The notes: generated by a model from the sequence alone, not told the origin. A DNA stretch of 64,000 nucleotides from an uncultured Paracoccaceae bacterium (GCA_937895435.1 CALAXT010000024.1:1-64000); one strand, 5' to 3'. Counted from the first letter of the stretch, positions 17,759-27,911 are shown. A program made the numbers and translations.

Positions 17759-17780
17759 CCCGCTGCAGGACAAGATAAAT

Positions 17781-18380
17781 ATGGCCGATTTAAGCGCCCT
17801 GCCCCGATTGCTTGCCAACGGTGATTGGTCCGCAGCCGAGCGCGTATTGCGCCGTGCTGCTGCAGGCCGCGGCGCAAGTGCTGCGGTTTTTTACAATTTG
17901 GCCAAGGTACTTGAGGCGCAGGAGAAACATACGCAGCGCCAGACTTGGCTGGCACGTGCACTGTCGTGCGACCCCAATTATGGGCTTGCTTGGTATGAGC
18001 TGGCGCGCGTTTTGCTTGATGCCCAGGCGCTGGATGGGGCCGAGCACGCACTTAACCGCGCGGCACACTTGCTGCCAAACGATGCGGATGTTGCGCTGAT
18101 GTTGGCGCAAATTCGGCTGCGAACGGGTAATTGGTTGGGCGCAAGGCAGGCTTTGGGGGTTTTTGACAGTGCCCCCGAGCCCCCCGATCGTGTTGATCTG
18201 CTGCGCTATCGCATCGCATGTGAATTGGGCGAAGATGCAACCGCTCAGCGGCAATCGCTGCTGGCGCGGCCGCACTTGCGCCCTTCTGTGCTGCAGGCGC
18301 TGACCCGCACCGGTCGGGGTGTTCTGCCTCTCAACATCACACCCCACCCAGAACCGTCCGCAGATGTTTCCGCGCGCTAG
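17781..18380 (+). CDS. Tetratricopeptide-repeat protein
   Basis: This 199-aa protein is built of TPR-like helical pairs: LLANGDWSAAERVLRRAAAG, AVFYNLAKVLEAQEKHTQ, YGLAWYELARVLLDAQALDG and DADVALMLAQIRLRTGNWLG. It has no signal peptide or membrane segment. It starts 22 nt after the RND permease, probably in the same transcript, and its role with the pump is unknown. Its stop overlaps by 4 nt the stop of the convergent gene at 18377. Confidence 0.75.
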   Translation: MADLSALPRLLANGDWSAAERVLRRAAAGRGASAAVFYNLAKVLEAQEKHTQRQTWLARALSCDPNYGLAWYELARVLLDAQALDGAEHALNRAAHLLPNDADVALMLAQIRLRTGNWLGARQALGVFDSAPEPPDRVDLLRYRIACELGEDATAQRQSLLARPHLRPSVLQALTRTGRGVLPLNITPHPEPSADVSAR

Positions 18381-19090
18381 CCGCGTCTGAAATCTTTACG
18401 ATAAACACCCGGCGTCGCCATCAGCGCATCCTGTATGGCTTTTGATTGGGCGATTTCATCACCATTCATTGGTTGAACCACCACGCCTTGGGGTGCGCGC
18501 GGCACGGCAATCACCTGCGCCACCGGGGTGCCGGCCTCTAGACACCCGGTAAAGCCGGGGTTGGTCCAACGTGCTGGAAAATGCACATAGCCCAAACCAA
18601 ACTGATCTGCAGTGACCAACCCCGTCAGAGTTTGAAAGGGCAGATTTGGGTGGCCGAATGGATGTGTGAAAAGCAAATTCCACCCCTCTGGTGCTTCTAA
18701 CGCCCAAAAGTTGATAAATTTCACAATAATTTCACCAGGCCCCAGCGGGAATGGGCCACCGGTTGTCTGTTCGGGCACATGCAGCCCTATCGGGGCACGT
18801 GTCAGTGGGGCGTCTGTTATGACAGGTGGGTTCCAATCCCAGCTGATTTGACCGTCTTTAACCGTCAAATCAGCAGCCAGCGGAATCAAAATGCCCAACG
18901 ACAGCGCGTCAATAAATGGGGGGCACTGTTTCACCGTACGCACAGATGCGCCCCCCAATGTGTCAGATGCTACGTCAGATGGCATATCACGCAGCCAATT
19001 GGGCAAACCCTGTTTGGCCGCCACAGGTTTTGGCAAACGCTCATACAGCGCAGGGTGGCAGCGGGCGGTGATCTGGGGGGGCTTGATCAT
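18377..19090 (-). CDS. Unknown protein, last gene of the polyamine-type ABC operon
   Basis: This 237-aa soluble protein has no signal peptide or membrane segment and is rich in Pro, Trp and aromatic residues. Notable strings are LPNWLRDMPSDV, TVKQCPPFIDALSLGILIPL, GPGEIIVKFINFWAL and GTPVAQVIAVPR. From memory this pattern recalls an uncharacterised family seen in marine bacteria and phages (DUF6065-like); this is unchecked. The start lies 9 nt after the stop of the ABC permease, so it is the fifth gene of that operon. It might act on or sense the transported substrate; no catalytic motif is evident. Confidence 0.8.
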   Translation of the reverse strand: MIKPPQITARCHPALYERLPKPVAAKQGLPNWLRDMPSDVASDTLGGASVRTVKQCPPFIDALSLGILIPLAADLTVKDGQISWDWNPPVITDAPLTRAPIGLHVPEQTTGGPFPLGPGEIIVKFINFWALEAPEGWNLLFTHPFGHPNLPFQTLTGLVTADQFGLGYVHFPARWTNPGFTGCLEAGTPVAQVIAVPRAPQGVVVQPMNGDEIAQSKAIQDALMATPGVYRKDFRRG

Positions 19091-19099
19091 GCGTCTATC

Positions 19100-19927
19100 T
19101 TACGCGCGTTCACGACGCTGCAAAAGCGCATGCGTCACTGCAAACCCAACCGTCAGCAGAATAATGACGGTGCCCACCGCATTAATCACCGGCGGATGAC
19201 CATTGGGATTGCGGGCCATGGCGCCGATTTCAGTGGCAAAGGTACAAGACCCACCTTTGGCGAACATTGTGGTGTTGTAATTCTCTATCGATGCCAGAAA
19301 CGCGATGACACCGGCCGAAAAGAGCGCTGGCGCCAAAAATGGCAAAGTAATACGCGCGAAAATCCGCAGTGGGCTGGCGCCAAGATCCATCGCGGCCTCT
19401 TCCAGTTCAACCGGTTGGCGCTGCAAACGCGCCATTATGATCAGCATCGGATAGCCCGCCACAAAGGTCAGCTGCGCGGCGATGATTGTAAACATCCCTG
19501 CATCCACCCCGATCCGCCCCCAGAACACCAGCGCCGACAGCCCCAACACAATGCCCGGCGCCAGCATCGGTGACAGCAACACCCACCACAAAAGGCCGTT
19601 TGCCCGCGACTGCCAGCGCGTCAGCATCACTGCCCCTGAAAGCCCCAGCACCAATGCCAGTGGCACAACGATGCCCGCAATTTGCAGCGAATTGCCAAAA
19701 CAACCAACAAACCGCCCCCGATCCAATGCTCGCAACACCGGATCCGCCCGAAGGGCTGCCTCATCCATCCAGAAAAACGCATACCATTTTCCCGTTAGGC
19801 CCCGCCAATCCGTAACCGAGGGCGGTGATGTATCGTTGAACGATGTAACAATCATCAACACCAGCGGTGCAAACATGAAAATTAAGAACGCCCCGGTGTA
19901 GAGGTTCAATAGACGCGATGATGTCAT
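19100..19927 (-). CDS. ABC transporter permease, PotC-like
   Basis: This 275-aa inner-membrane permease belongs to the spermidine/putrescine type. Six membrane segments are visible, the first being TGAFLIFMFAPLVLMIVTSF, and the EAA loop that contacts the ATPase reads EEAAMDLGASPLRIFARITL. The start at 19927 (MTSSRLLNL) overlaps the stop of the upstream permease (ATGA) and is preferred over an upstream in-frame start that would add an unlikely Cys/His-rich extension. It pairs with the PotB-like permease. Confidence 0.92.
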   Translation of the reverse strand: MTSSRLLNLYTGAFLIFMFAPLVLMIVTSFNDTSPPSVTDWRGLTGKWYAFFWMDEAALRADPVLRALDRGRFVGCFGNSLQIAGIVVPLALVLGLSGAVMLTRWQSRANGLLWWVLLSPMLAPGIVLGLSALVFWGRIGVDAGMFTIIAAQLTFVAGYPMLIIMARLQRQPVELEEAAMDLGASPLRIFARITLPFLAPALFSAGVIAFLASIENYNTTMFAKGGSCTFATEIGAMARNPNGHPPVINAVGTVIILLTVGFAVTHALLQRRERA

Positions 19928-21351
19928 TGCTGCACCCGTGCGAAATCTTTCAACCGCGTGCGCATCTGCCACATGAACAGCGCCACAATCAAAAAGCAAA
20001 CGGCTGTGTAAGCAAATGAATATGCCGCCCCAACGTTTGAATTTTCTGATTCAAAGAACTTGTTATAAATTGTTTGGCTAAACCACTCGGCTTGCAAACC
20101 ACGGCTGATGATGCGCGGCACTGAAAACGCGCCCGCCGCCAACATAAAGGTTGAAATGCAGCCAACCGCAATGCCAGGTTTTGCATGCGGGATAACCACG
20201 CGCCAATGCAAGCGCCAGACCGGGGCGCCCAGATCTTGGGCGGCCTCAATCTGGTTGCGATCAAGCGTCGACATCACATTCAAGATCGGAAATACCATAA
20301 AAAGCACATAGGTATAAACAATCACCACAAAAACGGTGCCGGGCATACGGGTGAACGCAATAGGCTCGGCAATCAGCCCTGCCCAAAGCATCGCAGAATT
20401 CAGCAACCCGCGATTGTCGATGATGGTTGTCCACGCATAAACCCGCATCAATTCGACAATCGCATAGGGAATGATCAGCCCCAACATCAGCCACATGACC
20501 CGCTGTGGCGTGCTGGCCAACGCCACCTTATAAGCGATCGGGTAACACAAAACCAACGCCAGCCCAGTGACCAACACCGCAAAAAACAACGTGCGCGCCA
20601 AATTGGTCAGGCCCAGCCGTTCATGCACCACGCCATCGCGTTCAAACCGCAGACCAACGGAACTGTAGATCTTGTTTGACAGCCGCGCCTCTTCAGTCGC
20701 GCGGGCGGCATCGCCCAGCGGCAACGCTTTTGCGCTGACCAATGCCCCAAAGTTTGACAGGGTCAATTTGCTGGCTGTCGCCTCTTGCACTAACAGCGTT
20801 TGGTACAGCACATGCGCCAAGTCGCGAATTTCAGAGGCCTGCGCCTTTTGTATTGCGATATCTGCCGCTGGGTCAACGCTGCGCGGCGGCAGGCCATATA
20901 CCTGATCCAGCCAAAGCCGTTCGCCGCTTTCGCGCACCAAGGCTTTGTGCGTGTTGGCACGGTCGCATTGTAAAACATAGGGGCGCACAGCGGCAGAGCC
21001 TGTGGATTTGGCGGCCCCAAATGACGGTACAGCCATACCACCTGGTGACGGCACCGGCATTTTATTGGGTGACGGAATGGCCATACCACCCAAGGATGGC
21101 ACAGCCGTCCCACCGTTTTGCGCGGTGGGGGACGGGGCCGATGATTGGGTTTCCAAAACTGACAGACACGTTGCGGCATCAAAGCGCAACGTCGCCGCGA
21201 TTGAGCTGTCAAGCAGCCGCTTGGGCGCGGTTATCGCGCGCTCAAACATGGCAAATTGTGGCAACAAAATCAAAAGCAGCGCCCAAAGCAACACAGCGCC
21301 CGCAAAAAGCGCCGTCAGCCCTCGGCCATAGCTGCGTAAAAGACCGCTCAT
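19924..21351 (-). CDS. ABC transporter permease, PotB-like, with large extracytoplasmic insert
   Basis: At 475 aa this is far longer than a usual PotB (about 290 aa). TM1 is at about residues 12-33; the core permease segments begin near residue 250 (LARTLFFAVLVTGLALVLCY), and the EAA loop reads IEAAQDLGAPVWRLHWRVVI. Between them is a roughly 215-residue extracytoplasmic region with two cysteines (Cys62 and Cys124) and a fourfold 8-residue repeat (84-115). The insert may dock the binding protein or be tolerated filler. It overlaps the ATPase gene and the next permease by 4 nt each. Confidence 0.9.
   Translation of the reverse strand: MSGLLRSYGRGLTALFAGAVLLWALLLILLPQFAMFERAITAPKRLLDSSIAATLRFDAATCLSVLETQSSAPSPTAQNGGTAVPSLGGMAIPSPNKMPVPSPGGMAVPSFGAAKSTGSAAVRPYVLQCDRANTHKALVRESGERLWLDQVYGLPPRSVDPAADIAIQKAQASEIRDLAHVLYQTLLVQEATASKLTLSNFGALVSAKALPLGDAARATEEARLSNKIYSSVGLRFERDGVVHERLGLTNLARTLFFAVLVTGLALVLCYPIAYKVALASTPQRVMWLMLGLIIPYAIVELMRVYAWTTIIDNRGLLNSAMLWAGLIAEPIAFTRMPGTVFVVIVYTYVLFMVFPILNVMSTLDRNQIEAAQDLGAPVWRLHWRVVIPHAKPGIAVGCISTFMLAAGAFSVPRIISRGLQAEWFSQTIYNKFFESENSNVGAAYSFAYTAVCFLIVALFMWQMRTRLKDFARVQQ
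21007..21102 (-). repeat. Four tandem 24-bp units encoding an 8-residue PSxGGMAV-like repeat
   Basis: Within the permease the units read VPSLGGMA, IPSPNKMP, VPSPGGMA and VPSFGAAK. The DNA copies are degenerate; units one and three agree at most positions. The period is 24 bp, so copy-number change keeps the frame. The repeat lies in the extracytoplasmic insert. Confidence 0.8.
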
Positions 21352-22457
21352 CTTGGCATATCCTCGCGGCCAGTGTGCGCCAGTGTGCCTTGGGGCAGCA
21401 CCAAAGCAGCCTGTGGGTCAAATCCGGCACTGGTCAGGGATGTGCTTGCATGGGTCGGCCCAGTGTTAGGCAAATGTGCGATGATCGGCTGGCGCCCCTG
21501 CCCGGCTAACAGCCGCAGCGTGACAAACGCGCCCTCTAGGTCGCGGCGTTCCAGTACAACCTGAAAACGGTTGGTTGGCATTTGCGGTTGCAACTGAACC
21601 GATTCGGGGCGAACGAACACCACACAACTGCCACCAAGGGGCATATTTTGTGGATTGCGTGCAATGATTGGCCCCAGGCTTGTTTCAACCTGCGCCAGCG
21701 CGCCCTCTTGGCGAATGATCCTGCCAGGCAGTGTGTTCACCTCGCCCACAAATGAGGCAACAAAGGCTGAGGCCGGGTTAGAATAAATGTCATCCCCCGT
21801 TCCAACCTGCTCAATCTTCCCTCCATTCATCACAGCAATCCGGTCTGACATCGTCAAGGCCTCAGATTGGTCGTGGGTGATATAGATAAAGGTCACACCG
21901 GTTTGCTTTTGCAAGCTGCGTAACTCGGCGCGCATGTGCTGGCGCAGTTTCAAATCAAGCGCCGAAAGCGGCTCATCAAGCAGCAACACTGCGGGCTCTA
22001 CCGCCAGTGCTCGGGCAATAGCCACCCGCTGGCGCTGCCCACCCGACAACGCGCCCGGCAGTTTGTCGGCCTGATCGCCCAAGGCCACCAAGTCCAACAA
22101 CGCATCAGCACGGCGCTGTCGTACCCGGCGCGACACACCGCGCGCCTCCAGCCCAAAGGCCACATTGTCACGGACCGACATCAGCGGAAACAGCGCCAAG
22201 TTCTGAAAGATCAGGGCCGTTGGCCGCTGATTGGGCGGCAGCCCGGCCATATCTTGACCGCCAATCTTAATCTGCCCCGCTGCCGGCGTCACAAATCCCG
22301 AAACGGCACGTAAAATCGTGGTTTTACCGCAGCCCGATGGGCCTAAAATTGAAAAGAATTCGCCCGCCCGCACCAGCAAATCTGTTGGGTGAACGGCGGT
22401 AAACCCGTTTGAATACGTTACAGACACGCCCAGAAGTGTCACATCCTTACCGATCAT
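21348..22457 (-). CDS. ABC transporter ATPase, PotA-like
   Basis: This 369-aa ATPase has Walker A GPSGCGKTT, Q-loop LIFQNLALFPLMSV, signature LSGGQRQRVAIARAL, Walker B AVLLLDEPLSALD and switch ITHD, followed by a C-terminal TOBE-type regulatory domain (about 275-365) that is standard for PotA/FbpC-type importers. ATG 22457 (MIGKDVTLL) is chosen over the in-frame ATG 22502, because 22502 lies inside the intercistronic hairpin. It overlaps the PotB-like gene by 4 nt. Confidence 0.94.
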   Translation of the reverse strand: MIGKDVTLLGVSVTYSNGFTAVHPTDLLVRAGEFFSILGPSGCGKTTILRAVSGFVTPAAGQIKIGGQDMAGLPPNQRPTALIFQNLALFPLMSVRDNVAFGLEARGVSRRVRQRRADALLDLVALGDQADKLPGALSGGQRQRVAIARALAVEPAVLLLDEPLSALDLKLRQHMRAELRSLQKQTGVTFIYITHDQSEALTMSDRIAVMNGGKIEQVGTGDDIYSNPASAFVASFVGEVNTLPGRIIRQEGALAQVETSLGPIIARNPQNMPLGGSCVVFVRPESVQLQPQMPTNRFQVVLERRDLEGAFVTLRLLAGQGRQPIIAHLPNTGPTHASTSLTSAGFDPQAALVLPQGTLAHTGREDMPR

Positions 22458-22489
22458 CGCAGGCGCTCCGCTGAATTTAAAAACGAAAA

Positions 22490-22514
22490 CCCCTTCCCGC
22501 AATGCGGAAAGGGG
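22490..22514 (-). terminator. Intercistronic terminator/attenuator between binding protein and ATPase genes
   Basis: CCCCTTCCCGC (22490-22500) pairs with GCGGAAAGGGG (22504-22514): ten pairs with one mismatch and a 3-nt loop. On the minus strand it is followed by TTTTCGTTTTT. It lies 19 nt after the binding-protein stop and 33 nt before the ATPase start. Partial termination here would give more binding protein than membrane components, as is common in ABC operons. Confidence 0.7.
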
Positions 22515-22533
22515 CAGGTGCTATGGGTCAAAA

Positions 22534-23655
22534 TCAAGCGTTGGTGATGATTTCGACAAACTCATTGCGGATTGGCGCAAAAAACGGCGTATCTGCCTGC
22601 CACCACCACATATTGCCCAACACATCCGTGGTGTAGACATCGTTAAACTGACGCTTGAATTCTTCTGATGCAAAGTCTGCAGCGCCAGTCACGGCCGAGT
22701 TATAGCCAGTGTTGTTGGCGAACATGCCGCCCACTTCGGGCTGCAACATAAAGTTCATGAACGCTACCGCTTGGGTCGGGTTTGGCGCTTGTTTCAGCAT
22801 GCCAAAGCTGTCGAGCCAAGTGATGATGCCCTCTTTTGGCGCGCGATAGACGAAATCAGCATTGTCGCGGTTCAACAAAAGGCCTGTGGTGTCCCAGGTC
22901 TGACCAATGACACAACCAGCTTCTGTAAAGGCCGAGGTTGCTTCGGTGGCGTTGTTCCAGAAAGCACCAAAATGTTCTTTGCGTGCAACCAACCAAGCGG
23001 CAACGGCACCCCAAACGCGGCGGGCATCGTCTTCGGATTTATAGACGTCGAGCATGCGGTTAGAAGGTACCTCGCCGGTGGCATCAAGATAAAGACCCAC
23101 GCCCATGATGACCGATTTCTGGCGGAACGCGGCCTTGCCCACGGTTTCAGCGCGGAACAGATCGCCAAACGACAGATCGGCGTCTGCAATCGGAAGAACG
23201 CCGCGGTTTAACGTGATACCTTCGGTGCCCCAATCAAACGGCAGCAGGATCTGCTGGCCATTGTGCACACCGCCCAAGCCTGCGCTGTCACGCAGGAACG
23301 ACGGGATAACATTGGCCACATCTACATCAGCAGGCACTTCGGCAAAATAGCTGTTGCCCATGTCATCAACATAAGACGCGGCGTTGGTGATCGATGGGAA
23401 CACAATATCAAAGCCCTTGCCACCGGCCGAACGGATGGTTGATTCAGCCTCATCGTTCGAACCAAAGGTGGTCAGTTCCAATTTGATCCCGGTATCGGCT
23501 TCAAATTTTTCAGCGATGTTTGGCTGAATATAGTCCTGCCAGGCCAAAACCTTGACCGAGCCTGACGATGCCAGCGCATCATGGGCGCGCAGAACCATCG
23601 GTGCCGCAAGGGCTGCGGTTCCAAGCTGAAGTGCGGTACGGCGAGAGAACATCAT
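22534..23655 (-). CDS. Polyamine-type ABC transporter substrate-binding protein (PotD/PotF-like)
   Basis: This 373-aa periplasmic protein starts MMFSRRTALQLG; the SRRTAL string and the following hydrophobic stretch ending AHDALAS look like a Tat signal. The mature part has the family opening VKVLAWQDYIQPNIAEKFE and the motif DIVFPS, then WGTEGITLNRG and a C-terminal WWWQADTPFF. The start at 23655 has GGAG six nt upstream. It is first in the operon with ATPase, two permeases and an unknown protein. Putrescine or spermidine is likely but related opines or amines are possible. Confidence 0.9.
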   Translation of the reverse strand: MMFSRRTALQLGTAALAAPMVLRAHDALASSGSVKVLAWQDYIQPNIAEKFEADTGIKLELTTFGSNDEAESTIRSAGGKGFDIVFPSITNAASYVDDMGNSYFAEVPADVDVANVIPSFLRDSAGLGGVHNGQQILLPFDWGTEGITLNRGVLPIADADLSFGDLFRAETVGKAAFRQKSVIMGVGLYLDATGEVPSNRMLDVYKSEDDARRVWGAVAAWLVARKEHFGAFWNNATEATSAFTEAGCVIGQTWDTTGLLLNRDNADFVYRAPKEGIITWLDSFGMLKQAPNPTQAVAFMNFMLQPEVGGMFANNTGYNSAVTGAADFASEEFKRQFNDVYTTDVLGNMWWWQADTPFFAPIRNEFVEIITNA

Positions 23656-23824
23656 GGTCAACTCCAATGTTGAGAAAGTCTGATTTCGTCCCGCCCGCTT
23701 AATCTTGGGGTGTGAAGCCTTTTTGTGGTTTTGGTGAATCTTTCATGACAGCGCACATGACGGCACGAACAGTCACCGCCGTCAGGCCGCTACGATAAAC
23801 AAAACAATATCGCTAAAGCCTGCC

Positions 23825-23849
23825 AAAAAACCCTATTTCTTGGTTTTTT
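23825..23849 (-). terminator. A/U-rich terminator hairpin over the end of mfd
   Basis: AAAAAACC (23825-23832) and GGTTTTTT (23842-23849) form an 8-bp stem around the mfd stop codon (TAG, 23835-23833). On the minus strand the second arm supplies the U-tract. The stem is AT-rich, so the strength is uncertain. Confidence 0.4.
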
Positions 23850-26800
23850 CGGTGGCTGACTTATCTTTTTTGGCCTGTGACACAACTTTTTCGGCCAAAT
23901 CACGAGCTATGCCAAAAGCCCCCCGAATTCGGTCGGATTCACTGTCAAAGGGCCGCAAAATGACAATTTTGTTGTCTTTGATCCGCGCAGCACCATTTTG
24001 AGCATGCAGGTAATCAACCAGCCCGGCGGGGTTTGCGAATTTGTCACGGTGAAACTGCACAGTTGCCCCTTTGGGGCCCACATCTAGCTTGGCAATACCT
24101 GCGCGTTTGCACATTGATTTGATGCGCATCACCAAAAGCAGCGTGTTCACCTCTTTAGGCAGTGGGCCAAAGCGGTCGATCAGTTCTGCGGCAAAGCCTT
24201 CTAATTCCACCTTGGTCACCAGTCGCGACAGACGTCGATAAAGCCCCAAGCGCAAATCAAGATCGGTCACATAGGCCTCAGGGATCATCACCGGCACCCC
24301 CAGATTGATCTGCGGCGACCATTCATCATCGCCCCCCGCAGGCCCCATCTCACCCGCACGCAAGCGCGCGATCATATCTTCCAGCATGGATTGATAAAGC
24401 TCATATCCGACCTCACGGATATGGCCAGACTGTTCATCCCCCAGCAAATTGCCTGCACCGCGCAGATCCAGATCTTGGCTGGCCAGCGTAAAGCCTGCCC
24501 CCAAGCTGTCCAAGCTGCCCAACAGCCGCAACCGCTTGGCGGCATCATTGGTCAGGGGTTTGCGCGGGCGCGTTGTCAGATAACAATAGGCGCGGGTTTT
24601 CGCCCGCCCCACCCGACCACGGATCTGATAAAGCTGGCTTAGCCCAAAGATATCAGCCCGGTGGATGATCATCGTGTTGGCGGTGGGGATATCCAATCCT
24701 GATTCGACGATGGTTGTGGCCAGCAGCACATCATGACGGCCATCATAAAACGCGTTAATGCGCTCATCCAACACCCCGGCCGCCATTTGGCCATGCGCCA
24801 CAACCACGCTAAGTTCAGGCATGTCCTCACGCAGGAACTGTTCAATTTCCGGCAAGTCACTGATGCGCGGCACCACAAAAAAGCTTTGGCCGCCACGATA
24901 ATGTTCCCGCAAAAGCGCCTCGCGCAGCATGACACGATCGAATTCTGACACATAGGTGCGAATGGCCAATCGGTCGACCGGTGGGGTGCCAATGATCGAC
25001 AGATCGCGCACGCCACTCAGGCTAAGCTGCAACGTGCGCGGAATAGGCGTGGCGGTTAGTGTCAGCACATGCACCTCAGAGCGCAGGTCTTTCAATCGTT
25101 CCTTGTGACCAACGCCAAAGTGCTGTTCTTCGTCAATAATCGACAGCCCAAGCGCTTGAAACTGAACCGATTTTGCCAAAAGTGCATGGGTTCCGATGCA
25201 GATATCAACCGTGCCGTCGGCCAAACCTGCACGCGTCGCAGCCGCCTCTTTGGCAGACACAAAGCGCGACAGCGGCCGCACATTCAGCGGAAACCCACGA
25301 AATCGCTCGGCAAAGCTTTTATAATGTTGGCGTGCCAGCAGCGTTGTCGGCGCAATGATCGCCACTTGGTGCCCCGCCATCGCCGCGGCAAAGGCCGCCC
25401 GCATCGCAACCTCGGTTTTCCCAAAGCCAACATCACCCACAATCAAACGATCCATCGGTATGCCGCGGGCCATGTCTTCCATGACATCCGCAATCGCCGA
25501 CAGCTGATCTTCGGTTTCAGTATAGGGAAAGCGCGCACAAAATGAATCCCACAAGTCCAATGGCGGCTCAATCACCGGGGCCTTGCGCAACGCGCGTTCA
25601 GCAGCCACCCGGATCAACTGCTCAGCCACAAGCCGAATGCGATCTTTCAACCGGGCTTTGCGGGCCTGCCATGCGCCACCGCCCAGCCTGTCCAACAGAC
25701 CTTCTTCATGGCCATAACGGCTAAGCAGTTCGATGTTTTCAACAGGCAGATAAAGTCGCGCGCCCTCGGCATATTCCAAATGCAAACATTCGTGCGGCGC
25801 ACCAAGCGCGGTGATTGTCTCAAGCCCCTGATAGCGGCCCACGCCATGTTCGACATGCACGACCAAATCGCCGGGGCTCAGTGCCTGCGCTTCGGTCAGA
25901 AAATTCTCAGCACGGCGGCGTTTGCGCGGGGCCCCGATCAACCGATCGCCCAACACATCTTGTTCGGATATGACACTTAGCCCTTTGGCCTCAAACCCAT
26001 GTTCCAGCGGCCAGACACCAAGATACAACCCACCAGGCGTCATCGTCACGTCACGCATATCACGGGCGATGCGAATTTCAGGCACACGCGCATCTTGCAG
26101 CAGTGTTTTCAGCCGCTCACGCGCCCCTTCTGAATAGCTGGCCAAGACCACAGGCCCCTGCAGACGGCGCTGGGCTATATGTTGGGCTAACGCGTCAAAT
26201 ACGTTGGTCTCTTGCGACTGTCTTTCGGGGGCAAAATCACGGCCGATCCGCCCGCCTGCATCCAACATGCCCGGCCCTGGCGGTTGTGGCAAAGGGCTAA
26301 GCTGAACCCCATGATGGCGACCGATCGCCTCCTGCCAAGCCGCATCATCCAGATACAACAATCCTGGCGGACACGGTTTATAGACCGTGTCATGTTTGCT
26401 GCGATTTGCCATAGCCAGTTGGCGCGTCTCATACTGATCGGCGATCATTTCCCACCGCGCCAATCGGCGTGCGGGAACTTCATCATCCATCATCACCGAA
26501 GATTCTGGCAGATAATCAAACAGCGTTTCCATCTGGGCATGGAAGAATGGCAACCAATGTTCCATCCCCTGATGCTTTCGCCCTGTGCTGACAGCTTCGT
26601 ACAGCGGATCATCATTTCCGGCGGCGCCAAATTCAATCCGATAGTTCTGTCGAAACCGCATGATGGCGGGATCATCCAAAATAATTTCAGATACGGGCGC
26701 AAATTCAACACCGCGCAGTTTTTCGATGGTTCGTTGTGTCACCGGGTCAAACCGGCGTGCGCCATCCAAAACATCGCCAAAAAGATCAAGCCGGACCGGC

Positions 26801-27315
26801 CCCGTATCACCCGGGGGATAGACATCAATAATTCCGCCCCGCACGGCGTAATCACCGGGCTCGGTAACGTTTGAGGTCGGCGAAAACCCCATGCGTGCCA
26901 AAAAACGCCGCAGCGCGTCTTCGTTAACACGCCCCCCCACGTCAGCCTTAAACGACGCCTCAGCCACAACGCCCCGTGCCGGAAGACGCTGGGTTGCCGC
27001 ATTCATCGTGGTCAGCAAAATAAAGGGCACAGGCAGCCCATGCGCCAGAGCGGCCAAGGTCGACATCCGCGCAGCCGACACTTCGGCATTAGGCGACACA
27101 CGATCGTAGGGCAGGCAATCCCAAGCGGGCAGTGTCAGAACCAGCGCGTCAGGGGCACAAAATGCCAGCGCGCGCCGCATCGCCTCAAGCCGTCGATCAT
27201 CGCGGGCGATATGCACCACAGGCCGGGCTTCTGTGCGCAATGTGCGTGCCAGCAAATGGGCGTCATAGCCTTCGGGCGCACCGCCAAGGGTGGTTTTGCT
27301 AAAGAGCGCGGTCAT
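23833..27315 (-). CDS. mfd: Transcription-repair coupling factor
   Basis: This 1160-aa ATP-dependent translocase removes RNA polymerase stalled at DNA lesions and recruits UvrA. The N-terminal UvrB-homology region is followed by the RNA polymerase interaction domain ([20 protein letters not shown], near residue 480), then the RecG-like motor with Walker [21 protein letters not shown] box [29 protein letters not shown] and motif [19 protein letters not shown], and the C-terminal TRCF domain. Length is normal. It starts 59 nt downstream of the SufBCD-associated protein gene. Confidence 0.98.
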   Translation of the reverse strand: MTALFSKTTLGGAPEGYDAHLLARTLRTEARPVVHIARDDRRLEAMRRALAFCAPDALVLTLPAWDCLPYDRVSPNAEVSAARMSTLAALAHGLPVPFILLTTMNAATQRLPARGVVAEASFKADVGGRVNEDALRRFLARMGFSPTSNVTEPGDYAVRGGIIDVYPPGDTGPVRLDLFGDVLDGARRFDPVTQRTIEKLRGVEFAPVSEIILDDPAIMRFRQNYRIEFGAAGNDDPLYEAVSTGRKHQGMEHWLPFFHAQMETLFDYLPESSVMMDDEVPARRLARWEMIADQYETRQLAMANRSKHDTVYKPCPPGLLYLDDAAWQEAIGRHHGVQLSPLPQPPGPGMLDAGGRIGRDFAPERQSQETNVFDALAQHIAQRRLQGPVVLASYSEGARERLKTLLQDARVPEIRIARDMRDVTMTPGGLYLGVWPLEHGFEAKGLSVISEQDVLGDRLIGAPRKRRRAENFLTEAQALSPGDLVVHVEHGVGRYQGLETITALGAPHECLHLEYAEGARLYLPVENIELLSRYGHEEGLLDRLGGGAWQARKARLKDRIRLVAEQLIRVAAERALRKAPVIEPPLDLWDSFCARFPYTETEDQLSAIADVMEDMARGIPMDRLIVGDVGFGKTEVAMRAAFAAAMAGHQVAIIAPTTLLARQHYKSFAERFRGFPLNVRPLSRFVSAKEAAATRAGLADGTVDICIGTHALLAKSVQFQALGLSIIDEEQHFGVGHKERLKDLRSEVHVLTLTATPIPRTLQLSLSGVRDLSIIGTPPVDRLAIRTYVSEFDRVMLREALLREHYRGGQSFFVVPRISDLPEIEQFLREDMPELSVVVAHGQMAAGVLDERINAFYDGRHDVLLATTIVESGLDIPTANTMIIHRADIFGLSQLYQIRGRVGRAKTRAYCYLTTRPRKPLTNDAAKRLRLLGSLDSLGAGFTLASQDLDLRGAGNLLGDEQSGHIREVGYELYQSMLEDMIARLRAGEMGPAGGDDEWSPQINLGVPVMIPEAYVTDLDLRLGLYRRLSRLVTKVELEGFAAELIDRFGPLPKEVNTLLLVMRIKSMCKRAGIAKLDVGPKGATVQFHRDKFANPAGLVDYLHAQNGAARIKDNKIVILRPFDSESDRIRGAFGIARDLAEKVVSQAKKDKSATEKTKK

Positions 27316-27374
27316 ATAAAACTGTCCTGTTGGAAAATCTTTTAAAGCGCGTGCCGCAGGCTGTCATCGCGCGG

Positions 27375-27911
27375 TCACAGACCAAAGGGGGATACATTGG
27401 CATGACTGATCACCCGCCACATCCCCCAAAAAGCGGCCAGAAAAATTGTTACCATGCCAAGAACCTGCGTTTGGTGCCGCAGTCGGATCAGTGCGTGGTT
27501 GAGATCTGCACCTTGTAGCGGCGCGGTCTGAAGCCGCCGCGCAAAAGACAGCACCAAAAGGGACTGGATCGCAAAAGGCACGATCAGAATAAAAATCGCC
27601 TGTGCCAATTCGATATCATACACCATACCCAGCACAAACAGCAGACTGAAAAACCCCGCCATCAGCGCCACCGAAATCAACCCACTGCGCGCACCAAACC
27701 GGACCATACGGGCGGCATGAATACGGGCCAAATGATCAATATCATCTTGCGCCTTTGGGTCATTTTTGCGCGCGGCGCTGATCATATCAAACGGGACACC
27801 CATCACAAAATGCGATGTCATTGACCAGCAAAACGCCAGTAGCAGCCAAAACCACAAGCTAACGAAAGACCGCAAATCGATCAGCTGCAGCACGTTGTCA
27901 TACCAGTACAC
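27375..27911 (-). CDS. Four-helix membrane protein of the 'component of SufBCD complex' family
   Basis: A 178-aa protein with about four membrane segments (first: SLWFWLLLAFCWSMTSHFVM). It resembles a Rhodobacteraceae family annotated as 'component of SufBCD complex', recalled from memory; I know of no proof of that role. GTG 27911 is chosen as start: it has GGAG seven nt upstream and makes the N-terminus (V/M)YWYDNVLQLIDLRSF, like relatives. ATG 27953 or 28040 would add residues without family support. It is divergent from hemB, with 127 nt between. Confidence 0.7.
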   Translation of the reverse strand: MYWYDNVLQLIDLRSFVSLWFWLLLAFCWSMTSHFVMGVPFDMISAARKNDPKAQDDIDHLARIHAARMVRFGARSGLISVALMAGFFSLLFVLGMVYDIELAQAIFILIVPFAIQSLLVLSFARRLQTAPLQGADLNHALIRLRHQTQVLGMVTIFLAAFWGMWRVISHANVSPFGL

